Positions 16,863 through 24,757 of a stretch of DNA of 37,928 nt are shown piece after piece. A program made the translations under genes and the position numbers. Below the pieces are notes generated by a model. It was not told the DNA's origin and did not search any database. It saw only the letters and a list, made by a program, of their open reading frames with translations. Source of the DNA: Rhodospirillales bacterium (GTDB lineage: Bacteria; Pseudomonadota; Alphaproteobacteria; Acetobacterales; Acetobacteraceae); NCBI GenBank assembly GCA_025352565.1, contig JANXTF010000145.1, positions 1 through 37,928 of the forward strand, read 5' to 3'. Positions within the stretch are counted from its first letter, which is position 1. Every line of letters starts with the position of its first letter.

Positions 16863-18931
16863 CGCGAGGCTCCTGGAACGGGCGCGGGGTCGAGCCGCAT
16901 GATGAGGTTGCCGAACGGATCGACGGTGACGACGGCATACGCGCCGATCACGGAGGTGGTCTCGGCCTCGGTGATCAGCGCCGGACCCGTGAGCGTCGCG
17001 CCGATGGCGAGGCGGTCGCGGGCATAGACCGGGGTGGTGACGAAGCCGCCGGCCTCGGCGAACCAGGCCTCGCGATGGCCCAGCAGCGGATCGCCGCCGC
17101 TGGCCGCCTGGGCGGCGTCGAACCGTACCTCCGTCACGGAGGGCGGAGCGACGAGGCGGACTCGCCAGGACACGATTTCAGCGGCCAGCTTGCCGAGACT
17201 GCGGGAGAAACGGTCGCGGTAGGCGGCGTCGAACGCGGCGCGCAGGCCGATCGCGTCGCGGGCGTCGATAATCGACCGCGCGATGAACACGCCGATTTCG
17301 AATCCCTGCCCGGCATAGCGCATGTCGGCGGTGATCTCGGCGCCGATATCGGCGTCGGTCATGCCGCCCTCGTGCAGGATGGCCCGGCCGCGTGCATCGA
17401 GGGCCGCGAGCACGCCGTCCACCACGCCCCAGTCCAACGCATCGAGCGGCGTGACCAGGCTGCGGGTGAACTCGACGCTGCGGGGCGCGACCAGCATCCC
17501 GATGGCCGAGGCGACTCCGGCGCCGCGGGGGAAGATCACCTCGGTCACGTTCAGCAGCCGGGCAAGCGCATAGGCGTGGACTGGCCCGGCACCGCCGAAC
17601 GCGACCATCCGGTAGGCGTTGGGATCGGTGCCGGCCTCCGCGATGTGGACCCGGGCGGCGGTGGCCATGTTGTTGTCCACCACGCGGGCGATGCCGGCGG
17701 CGGCCTGCATCACGTCGAGGCCGAGGGTCGCGCCGAGCGCCTCGAGCGCGACGGTGGCGCGGGCCGTGTCGAGGGTCATCCGGCCGCCGAGGAAGCCGTC
17801 CGGGGCGAGGTAGCCGCGCACCAGATCGGCGTCGGTGACCGTCGCGTCGGTGCCTCCGGCGCCGTAGCAGGCCGGGCCGGGCACCGCGCCGGCGCTGCGC
17901 GGGCCAACCGCGAGCAGGCCGAGGTGGTCGGCGGCGGCGATGCTGCCACCGCCGGCGCCGATCTCGATCAGCTCGATGACGGGGATGCGGAGCGGCAGGC
18001 CGCTGCCCTTCTTGAAGCGGCGGATGCGGGCGGCCTCCAGCTCGTGCGTGCGGTGCGGCTGGCCGCCATGGATGAGGCTGATCTTGGCGGTGGTGCCGCC
18101 CATGTCGAAGGCGATGACGTTGTCCCAGCCGGCCTGACGGGCCAGGAAGGCGGCGCCCATCGCGCCGGCCGCAGGGCCCGATTCAACGAGCGCGATCGGT
18201 TGCTCGCTGGCGGCGCGGGCGGTGGTGATGCCGCCGTCGGACAGCATGACGAACAGGGGCACGCCGAGGGTGCGTTCCAGCTCCAGCAGATAGCGGGTGG
18301 CGATCGGCGCGATATAGGCGTTGGCGGCGCAGGTGGAGAAGCGCTCGTACTCGCGCACCTCGGGTGCGATGCCGGAGGAGGTGCAAACGGCGAGATCGGG
18401 GAATTCGGCCTCGACGATGGCCCGGGCGGCGTCCTCGTGGACGGGATTGCGGTAGCTGTTGAAGAAGGCGATGGCGATGGAGCGCACGCCCTCGGCATGG
18501 AGCATGGCGGCGGCCTGGCGCACCCCGTCGGCGTCGAGCGGCAGCACGATCGAGCCGTCCGCGCCAAGGCGTTCCTTCACCGGTCGGCGCAGGCGACGCT
18601 CGACCAGCGGGGCGGGGCGGTCGAGTTGCAGGTCGAAGGTGTCGTAGCGCAGCTCCGTGCCGATCTCGAGCACGTCGCGGTAGCCGTCCGTGGTGATCAT
18701 GCCGACGGGAACGCCGCGTCGCTCGATCAGCGCGTTGGTGACGAGGGTGGTGCCGTGGACGACGAGGCCGGCCTGCACGGCGAGCGCGGCCAGGCCTTCG
18801 ACGATGGCGCGGCGGGGGTCGTCGGGGGTGGTCAGGAGCTTGTTGAGGATGAGGGTGCGCGTCTCGGTATCGTAGACGGCGATGTCGGTGAAGGTGCCCC
18901 CGACGTCGGCTCCGGCCAGATAGCGGGTCAT
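16859..18931 (-). CDS. hyuA: Hydantoinase/oxoprolinase subunit A (HyuA family)
   Basis: A 690-residue ATP-dependent subunit of the hydantoinase A/5-oxoprolinase family (also related to acetone carboxylase). It starts GADVGGTFTDIAVYD, an ASKHA-type phosphate-binding loop, has HGTTLVTNALIERRG near residue 60, and a second nucleotide-binding element FDMGGTTAKISLIHGG. The family uses ATP to open a cyclic amide or to activate a carbonyl together with subunit B. Its ATG at 18931 overlaps the hyuB stop by 4 bases, which sets the start; in-frame sequence upstream is non-homologous. Substrate could be 5-oxoproline, a hydantoin or another lactam or imide and cannot be told from the sequence. Confidence 0.92.
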   Translation of the reverse strand: MTRYLAGADVGGTFTDIAVYDTETRTLILNKLLTTPDDPRRAIVEGLAALAVQAGLVVHGTTLVTNALIERRGVPVGMITTDGYRDVLEIGTELRYDTFDLQLDRPAPLVERRLRRPVKERLGADGSIVLPLDADGVRQAAAMLHAEGVRSIAIAFFNSYRNPVHEDAARAIVEAEFPDLAVCTSSGIAPEVREYERFSTCAANAYIAPIATRYLLELERTLGVPLFVMLSDGGITTARAASEQPIALVESGPAAGAMGAAFLARQAGWDNVIAFDMGGTTAKISLIHGGQPHRTHELEAARIRRFKKGSGLPLRIPVIELIEIGAGGGSIAAADHLGLLAVGPRSAGAVPGPACYGAGGTDATVTDADLVRGYLAPDGFLGGRMTLDTARATVALEALGATLGLDVMQAAAGIARVVDNNMATAARVHIAEAGTDPNAYRMVAFGGAGPVHAYALARLLNVTEVIFPRGAGVASAIGMLVAPRSVEFTRSLVTPLDALDWGVVDGVLAALDARGRAILHEGGMTDADIGAEITADMRYAGQGFEIGVFIARSIIDARDAIGLRAAFDAAYRDRFSRSLGKLAAEIVSWRVRLVAPPSVTEVRFDAAQAASGGDPLLGHREAWFAEAGGFVTTPVYARDRLAIGATLTGPALITEAETTSVIGAYAVVTVDPFGNLIMRLDPAPVPGASR

Positions 18932-20634
18932 AAGCCGTACACGTCGCGGGCGGCGGCGGGGGAGATGAGTTCGGCATCGAGGTCGCGCCGCACCTGCGCG
19001 CGGTCGCGGTGGCGGGGGTCGCCGAAGCCGCCGCCGCCGGGGTAGCGGACGCGGAGGCTGTCGCCGCCTTTGATGGTGCTCTTGCCCTTGAGCGGAAAGC
19101 CGCTGTCGCGGCCGTTCCAGACCACGCTGGAGGGTGCGCCGGGCAGGCCGCCGTTCACGCCGAGTGCCGGATGGTGGCGGCGTTCGACGAGCAGGGACAG
19201 GGTGCCGGGCTGGTCGGTCGCAAGCTCTACCTCGACATCCTGGCCGAGGCCGCCGCGGTGGCGGCCGGGACCGCCGGAGTCGGTCGCGAGTTCCTTGCGC
19301 CAAATTCGTAGCGGCGACAGCGCCTCGATGATCTCCATCGAGCCGCAGACGACGTTGGACGGAAAGCAGGTGGCGGAGAGGCCGTCTTGCGCGGCGCGGG
19401 CGCCCATGCCGCCGTTGATGAACAGGATGGCGGTGTACCGGCTTCGGGCCGGCCTATCGCCGGGCGATCGGTCCGGCGTTGCCGCATGGACCTCGCGGTA
19501 GCCGGAAACGATGACCCGCAAGGTGGGTGCGCTGCCGGATTCGGCAATGACGGCGTCGCCCAGCACGGGGGCGAGCGCCTTGTACAGCACGGCGGCGAGG
19601 CAGTGGCCCACGAGCTGCCGGGCATAGACCGCGGCGGGGCGGCGGGGGTTCAGGATCGAGCCCTCGGGCGCCGAGACATGGATCATGCGGTACGTGCCTT
19701 CGTTGCGCGGCGTGCCGGGGTCGAGGGCGCATTTGATCGGGTAGCAGGTGTATGCCTCGGTGTAGTTCATCACCGTGTTCAGCGCGCGGCCGACCTCGGC
19801 CGAGGTGCCGGTGTAGTCGATGAACATCTCCTCGCCGCGCTTCTCGATGGCGACGGCGATGTGGACGGGCTCTTCGCCGGTGCCGTCGAGGTCCAGGGTG
19901 CCGCGGTAGGTGCCGTCCGGGATGCGGGCGATCGCGGCGCGCATCAGCCGTTCGGTGCGCGCGCATATTTCACGCGAGATCGGGGCCAGGTCGTCGATGC
20001 CCTCGCGGGCAATCAGCTCGCGCAGGCCCCGGGCGGCGGCGTCGCCGGCGGCGACCTGGGCGGCGATGTCGCCGATGACCTGGTCCGGCAGGCGGGAGTT
20101 GCCGCGGATGATGGCCTCGATGTCGGCGTTCGGCTCGCCGGCCTTCATCCAGAGCAGCGGCGGCAGCAGCAGGCCCTCCTCGAACAGCTCCCTGGTGTCG
20201 GCGGACCAGAGTGCGCCCCCCATGTCGGCCATGTGGGCGATGCTGCCGGTCCAGGCGACGAGGCGGCCGTCGAAGAAGACGGGGGCGACGATGGTGACAT
20301 CGGGCAGATGCCCGGAGGTGAGCCAGGGATCGTTGCAGATGCCCACGTCCCCATCCTGCCATTGGGCCGCAGGGCGGATGCCGAGGAAGTGCGACAGGGT
20401 GCGGGACAGGGTCATGTTGAACGACGGAATGCCGATGGTGTTCTCGGCGATCGCGTTGCCGGCCGCGTCGAAGATGACACAGGCGAAGTCGTTGCTTTCA
20501 CGCACGATGGGCGAGAAGGAAGTACGGCGCAGGGTGGCGGCGGCCTCGTCGGCGATGGCGACCAGGCGGGTCCAGACGACCTGGAGCGCGACGGGATCGT
20601 CGACGATGGGGTGGGGCGCTGCGTTGATGTCCAT
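18928..20634 (-). CDS. hyuB: Hydantoinase/oxoprolinase subunit B (HyuB family)
   Basis: A 568-residue HyuB protein, the partner of HyuA. Typical parts are RTSFSPIVRESNDFACVIFD near the N-terminus, NDPWLTSGHLPDVTIVAPVF, the GNSRLPDQVIGDIAAQVAA block, and the glycine-rich end VRYPGGGGFGDPRHRD. The ATG at 20634 has an AGGA about 6 bases upstream and matches the family's start; the frame is open further upstream but that is the permease gene's antisense-free coding in another frame. It lies 8 bases after the permease gene and overlaps hyuA by 4 bases. Confidence 0.92.
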   Translation of the reverse strand: MDINAAPHPIVDDPVALQVVWTRLVAIADEAAATLRRTSFSPIVRESNDFACVIFDAAGNAIAENTIGIPSFNMTLSRTLSHFLGIRPAAQWQDGDVGICNDPWLTSGHLPDVTIVAPVFFDGRLVAWTGSIAHMADMGGALWSADTRELFEEGLLLPPLLWMKAGEPNADIEAIIRGNSRLPDQVIGDIAAQVAAGDAAARGLRELIAREGIDDLAPISREICARTERLMRAAIARIPDGTYRGTLDLDGTGEEPVHIAVAIEKRGEEMFIDYTGTSAEVGRALNTVMNYTEAYTCYPIKCALDPGTPRNEGTYRMIHVSAPEGSILNPRRPAAVYARQLVGHCLAAVLYKALAPVLGDAVIAESGSAPTLRVIVSGYREVHAATPDRSPGDRPARSRYTAILFINGGMGARAAQDGLSATCFPSNVVCGSMEIIEALSPLRIWRKELATDSGGPGRHRGGLGQDVEVELATDQPGTLSLLVERRHHPALGVNGGLPGAPSSVVWNGRDSGFPLKGKSTIKGGDSLRVRYPGGGGFGDPRHRDRAQVRRDLDAELISPAAARDVYGL

Positions 20635-20642
20635 CGTCGTTC

Positions 20643-22373
20643 CTATCCAGCTGTCGGCACGGGGTTGCCGTCGGTCATGCGGTCCCGCCGGAGCGCCTGG
20701 CCGAGCAGGACGAAGACCAGCAGGATCAAGCTTTGCACCAGCGCCATCGCCGCGACCAGACCGGTCGAGCCGCGCTGCCAGAAGTCGAACATCGCCAGCG
20801 AGAACAGCTGGGTGCCCGATGTGTAGAGAAACAGCGCCGTCGCCAGCTCGCGGAAGGAGAGCACGAACAGCAGGATCATGGCCGAGACGATGCCGGGTCG
20901 CGCGAGCGGGACGACGATCAGGCGCAGGGTCGTGAGGAACCCGGCGCCGCAGAGGCGGGAGCTTTCCTCGAGTTCCGGGTGGATCTGCACCAGCGAGCCG
21001 GCGATGGCGCGGGTGGCTTGTGGCGCGAATTGCGACACGTAGGCGAGGATGATGATCCAGAGCGTGCCGTAGAGGCCGATGGGGAGGCTGATCCAGGACC
21101 ACAGATAGCCGAGGCCGATGATGATGCCGGGGATCGCGACGGGCAGCACGGTGACGAGGTCGAGCGCGCGGCGGCCGGGCAGGCGGGTGCGATGAACGAT
21201 ATAGGCGACGAGGAAATATAGCACGGTGCCGCCGGCCATGGTGACGCTGGAGACGGCGAGCGAGTTCCACAGCGTGCCGACGACGACCGGGTCGCCGAAG
21301 GCGATGCCGAATTGTGCGAACGAGAGCTGCGTCGGGTCGAGGATCGCGCCGATCGTGCTGAAGAAGATGTTCCGGCGAAGGGCGATGAACAGCAGCGCCA
21401 CGGTGGGCAGCACGACCACGAGCAGGAGGTAGCCGAAACCGAGCGCCGCCAACGGCCAGCGCAGCCCGCCGAGGGCGACGGGACGGACGCGCTGCCCCTT
21501 ACCGGCGACGGTCACGACGTTGCGGCGGGACGCGACCTTGTGCTGCAGCATGACGAGCACGACCGTCATGACCAGCATCATCGCCCCGAGGGCCGACGCC
21601 TGGTTCACCCGCGGCGGGGTGAAGCCGATGAGATCCCAGATGCGCACGGCCATGAAATGGAGGTTGCCCGGCTCACCGAGCACGGCAGGGATGGCGAACA
21701 GCTCGATCAGCAGCACGAACACGAGCAGGCTGGAGGACAGCAGCGCGGGGGCGACCAGGGGCAGGGTGATGTGCAGCAGCACCTTGGCGCGCCCGGCCCC
21801 GCTCATGAAGGCGGCTTCCTCCAGCGTCGCGTCCATGTTGCGGAGTGCCGCGGAGACGAACAGGTAGATGTACGGGGCGTAGTAGATGGCGTAGGTGAAG
21901 GCGATGCCGCCGAAGGTGTAGATATTCAGCGTGAACGGGGCGCCGATGGCGCGGAGGACGATGTTGAGGATGCCGCTGCGGGGCGAGGCCAGGATGTCCC
22001 AGGCGAACGCGCCGACCAGCGGCGGCACGAACAGCGGCATGACGGCGACGAGGTCGAGCACGCGGCGGCCTGGGATGTCGGTGCGTACTGCGAGCCAGGC
22101 CAGCGACGCGCCGATGAGAGCGGCGCCCACGGTACCGGCCAGGGCGGCGCCGAGGGTGGCGGCGAGCAGGGGGGCGAAGCCGGTGGCCGCCAGCACGTCG
22201 CGGTAGTTGGCCAGGGTCAGGCCGGACCAGTCGAACCGGAGTGCGCGGGGCGCCTCGGACAGCACCGACCCCAGCAGCAGCACGCCGACTGGCAGCACGA
22301 TCAGCACCGACAGCAACAGCAGCAGCGCGCTGACCGCGATGGCGCCGAGCGGGAGGGAGCGGCCCAGGGTCAA
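20643..22373 (-). CDS. Fused ABC permease, iron/2-AEP type (system A)
   Basis: A 576-residue membrane protein with two permease units in one chain, each with about six helices, as in FbpB-like proteins. Each half has an ATPase-contact loop: EEAAFMSGAGRAKVLLHI and, later, EESSRLCGAGFLTTLRLIV. The start is inferred to be TTG at 22373, whose TTGA overlaps the stop of the ATPase gene by 4 bases, as other gene pairs in this operon do; the first hydrophobic helix follows at once. It should work with the ATPase just upstream and the binding protein downstream of hyuA. Confidence 0.87.
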   Translation of the reverse strand: MTLGRSLPLGAIAVSALLLLLSVLIVLPVGVLLLGSVLSEAPRALRFDWSGLTLANYRDVLAATGFAPLLAATLGAALAGTVGAALIGASLAWLAVRTDIPGRRVLDLVAVMPLFVPPLVGAFAWDILASPRSGILNIVLRAIGAPFTLNIYTFGGIAFTYAIYYAPYIYLFVSAALRNMDATLEEAAFMSGAGRAKVLLHITLPLVAPALLSSSLLVFVLLIELFAIPAVLGEPGNLHFMAVRIWDLIGFTPPRVNQASALGAMMLVMTVVLVMLQHKVASRRNVVTVAGKGQRVRPVALGGLRWPLAALGFGYLLLVVVLPTVALLFIALRRNIFFSTIGAILDPTQLSFAQFGIAFGDPVVVGTLWNSLAVSSVTMAGGTVLYFLVAYIVHRTRLPGRRALDLVTVLPVAIPGIIIGLGYLWSWISLPIGLYGTLWIIILAYVSQFAPQATRAIAGSLVQIHPELEESSRLCGAGFLTTLRLIVVPLARPGIVSAMILLFVLSFRELATALFLYTSGTQLFSLAMFDFWQRGSTGLVAAMALVQSLILLVFVLLGQALRRDRMTDGNPVPTAG

Positions 22374-23458
22374 GTGGCGGGCACGATCCGGGCGCGGCCC
22401 GGCGCGATCCGCAGCGATGCCGGCGTCCCGGGCGCCAGCGGCTCGTCGGTGCCAAGCACCAGCACGTCGAACGGCGCCCCGTGCAGCGCGACGGTGTAGC
22501 GGGTCCCGGTGCCCTGGAATCTTGAGCCGAGCACCTCGACCGCGTGGCAATGCTGGGCCGGGGCGCCGGGTGCGAGCAGGGTGCAGTCCTCGGGGTGGAT
22601 GACGAGGTCGACCGGGACGCCGGGGCTTGCCGCGATGTCGTGCCGGGCCTCGGTCTCGAATCCGGCGGCGGTGCGGACGATCGCGACGCCGGGCGCAGTG
22701 GCCGCGAGCACGATGGCGGGCAGGATATTGGCGGCGGCGATGAACTCGGCGACGAAGCGGGTGCGCGGTTCCCGGTAAAGGTCCTGTGGCCGGCCGATCT
22801 GGACGATGCGGCCGGCCTGCATGACGACGATGCGGTCGGCAAGTTCGACCGCCTCGGCCTGGTCGTGGGTGACATAGACGCTGGTGAGGCCGGTGCGGCG
22901 CTGGAGCGCCTTCAGCTCGGTCCGGAGGCGCTCGCGCAGCTTGAGGTCGAGGTTGGACAGCGGTTCGTCGAACAGCAGCAGCGCCGGGTCGGAGACCAAA
23001 GCGCGGGCAAGGGCGACGCGCTGCATCTGCCCGCCCGACAGCGCGGTCGCGGGACGCGGGCCTTCATTGGACAGGCCGACGAGGTCGAGCACGCGCTCGG
23101 CCCGCTCCCGCCGCTCGCGCAAGCGGATGCCGCGGACGCGGAGCGGATAGGCGACGTTCTCCGACACCGTCATGTGCGGCCAGATGGCGTAGGACTGGAA
23201 CACCATGCCGATGGCCCGGTGCTCGGGCCGGACGAAGCGGCCAGGAGCGGAGACGATGGCGCCGTCGATGGCGATGGTGCCGCGGTCGGGGCGTTCGAGC
23301 CCGGCGATCATGCGAAGGGTCGTGGTCTTGCCGCAGCCGCTGGGGCCCAGGATGACGACGAACTCCCCTTCGGCCACCGAAAGCGAGAGATCGCTGACCA
23401 CTTCGCGCGGTCCGTATGATTTCTGAAGGCCCTGGAGCGCGCACTTGACGGTCGGCAT
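22370..23458 (-). CDS. ABC transporter ATP-binding protein (system A)
   Basis: A 362-residue importer ATPase of the PotA/FbpC type. It has Walker A GPSGCGKTT (38-46), signature ALSGGQMQRVALARAL, Walker B LLLFDEPLSNLD and the switch histidine in VYVTHDQAEA, followed by a C-terminal regulatory (TOBE-like) domain. The ATG at 23458 puts the first strand where the family has it; an ATG at 23482 is an alternative that would add eight residues. It follows the TPP-enzyme beta-subunit gene and overlaps the fused permease gene by 4 bases. Confidence 0.9.
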   Translation of the reverse strand: MPTVKCALQGLQKSYGPREVVSDLSLSVAEGEFVVILGPSGCGKTTTLRMIAGLERPDRGTIAIDGAIVSAPGRFVRPEHRAIGMVFQSYAIWPHMTVSENVAYPLRVRGIRLRERRERAERVLDLVGLSNEGPRPATALSGGQMQRVALARALVSDPALLLFDEPLSNLDLKLRERLRTELKALQRRTGLTSVYVTHDQAEAVELADRIVVMQAGRIVQIGRPQDLYREPRTRFVAEFIAAANILPAIVLAATAPGVAIVRTAAGFETEARHDIAASPGVPVDLVIHPEDCTLLAPGAPAQHCHAVEVLGSRFQGTGTRYTVALHGAPFDVLVLGTDEPLAPGTPASLRIAPGRARIVPAT

Positions 23459-23492
23459 CGACAGGGTTCCAGCAAGTTCCATGCCTCGGTAA

Positions 23493-24101
23493 CTAGGCTG
23501 CGGTGGAGATGCCGCGCATGAAGCGTTGGCGGATGGCGACCGGGTCGCGCTCGGTGGAGCCGGTGGCGGATTTGCCATCGATGCGGACGGCGATCAGATG
23601 CGGGCCGGGTTCGGCGAGACAGCGTTCGACGAGGTGCTCGAACGATGGCTCGTCGGCGGCCCAGTGGCTGCTTTCCAGGCCCGACGCGCGGGCGACGCCG
23701 ACCAGGTCGACGTTGCTGGCGGTCGCGGTGGGTTGGCTGCCGGTGATCTGGTAGCAGGCGTTGTCCATGACGAGGATCAGCAGGTTCTTCGGCTTCAGCG
23801 TGCCGATCGTCGCGAGGCAACTGAGCTGCATCAGCAGCGAACCATCGCCTTCCAGCGCGACCACGCCGCGGCCGGGCTGCGCGAGGGCGACACCGAGCGC
23901 GATCGGGCAGGCAAGGCCCATGCTTCCGAGCATGTAGAAGTTCTGCGGCCGTTGCCCGGCCATCCAAAGGTCGAAGTTGGTGTTGCCGATGCCGCCGATG
24001 ACCGCCTCGTTTTTGTGCAGCCGCGCGACCAGGCGCTGCGTCACGTCGAAGCGGTTCATGACCTTGCGGTTGCCGTGGTGGGCCGTGGTGTTGGTGTCCA
24101 T
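23493..24101 (-). CDS. TPP-dependent decarboxylase, beta subunit (sulfo/phosphonopyruvate type)
   Basis: A 202-residue protein equal to the C-terminal TPP-binding half of a 2-oxo-acid decarboxylase. The TPP/Mg motif begins EGDGSLLMQL (GDGS at 85-88) and closes with the Asn of MDNACYQITGSQPTA (N114). LGSMGLACPIALGVALAQP is typical of ComE-like sulfopyruvate and of phosphonopyruvate decarboxylases. The separate alpha subunit is encoded 9 bases upstream, as in archaeal ComDE, whereas phosphonopyruvate decarboxylases are usually one chain. Start at 24101; a later Met at 24059 is possible. The preferred oxo-acid is unknown. Confidence 0.85.
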   Translation of the reverse strand: MDTNTTAHHGNRKVMNRFDVTQRLVARLHKNEAVIGGIGNTNFDLWMAGQRPQNFYMLGSMGLACPIALGVALAQPGRGVVALEGDGSLLMQLSCLATIGTLKPKNLLILVMDNACYQITGSQPTATASNVDLVGVARASGLESSHWAADEPSFEHLVERCLAEPGPHLIAVRIDGKSATGSTERDPVAIRQRFMRGISTAA

Positions 24102-24110
24102 GCGGGCGCC

Positions 24111-24641
24111 CTACGACCTGAAGACCTTGCCGCCGGTGAGGAGCGGCGACAGGATGAGCGCGACCGGCGCCTGTGTCATGACCGCCTGCTGGATGGAGCG
24201 GTCGGCGATGAATTCCAGTTCGTCCAGGCGGGTGATGGTGTGGGTCTCGATCCCCAGGGCGTCCAGCACCGGGCGCATCGTGCGGCACACCATGGCCTGA
24301 CCCAGGTTGAACTCGCCCAGCGTGCCGCGTTCGGACACGATCATCAGCAGCGGGATCTGGTAGGGGACGGCCAGGGAGGCGAGCGCGTTGGGGATTGTTG
24401 CGAACCCGCTGGTCTGCATCGCCACGACGCCGAGCATTCCGCCCATATAAGCGCCGGTTACGATGCCCAGGGCCTCCTCCTCGCGCGTGGCGACGAGGGT
24501 GAGCAGGTCCGGATCGTCGTGGGCGATCTTGATGAGGGGAGTCAGCACCCGGTCCGGGACGTAGGTGAACAGGCGCACCTTGTTCGACTTCAGCACGGCG
24601 TGCAACACGACGTGCCAGGGTCTGCTTGCCGCAGCGTCCAT
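24111..24641 (-). CDS. TPP-dependent decarboxylase, alpha subunit (sulfo/phosphonopyruvate type)
   Basis: A 176-residue protein matching the N-terminal pyrimidine-binding half of sulfopyruvate/phosphonopyruvate decarboxylases. It contains the TPP-activating glutamate in TREEEALGIVTGAYMGG (E54-E56) and the family block VVAMQTSGFATIPNALASL, where relatives have MQNSG-GN-NAL-SL. This is the ComD-like subunit to the ComE-like one that follows. The ATG at 24641 is chosen; a TTG six codons upstream (24659) is an alternative. It is the first gene of the long leftward operon, next to the divergent promoter region. Confidence 0.85.
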   Translation of the reverse strand: MDAAASRPWHVVLHAVLKSNKVRLFTYVPDRVLTPLIKIAHDDPDLLTLVATREEEALGIVTGAYMGGMLGVVAMQTSGFATIPNALASLAVPYQIPLLMIVSERGTLGEFNLGQAMVCRTMRPVLDALGIETHTITRLDELEFIADRSIQQAVMTQAPVALILSPLLTGGKVFRS

Positions 24642-24660
24642 ATGTTGTTGTCGTCCCAAG

Positions 24661-24728
24661 GCCTTGACGAGGCTTCATCCGTTATGCCGCGGCTGTCAAG
24701 GCGCGGCGCGTCCGGCGCATGGCTTGAC
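24661..24728. promoter_or_regulatory. Candidate operator in the divergent promoter region
   Basis: GCCTTGAC (24661-24668) and GTCAAGGC (24695-24702) form a perfect 8-bp inverted repeat with 26 bases between the arms, about three helical turns centre to centre. A third, near-identical copy GGCTTGAC lies at 24721-24728. On the minus strand the second arm gives a perfect TTGACA (24699-24694), which could be a -35 element for the leftward operon, although no good -10 follows. The site sits between the two arms of the cluster, 24642-24757, so one regulator could control both. No regulator gene is in the window. Confidence 0.4.
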
Positions 24729-24757
24729 GCTGGGGCGGGTGCGGCGGACGGTGGTTC

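Noticed and set aside
16811-19045. Long plus-strand open frame (744 codons) opposite hyuA
   Set aside because: It has Gly/Asp/Glu/His-rich low-complexity translation with no family features and lies exactly antisense to hyuA, which has full motifs and overlapping junctions. Long antisense frames are expected in GC-rich coding DNA.
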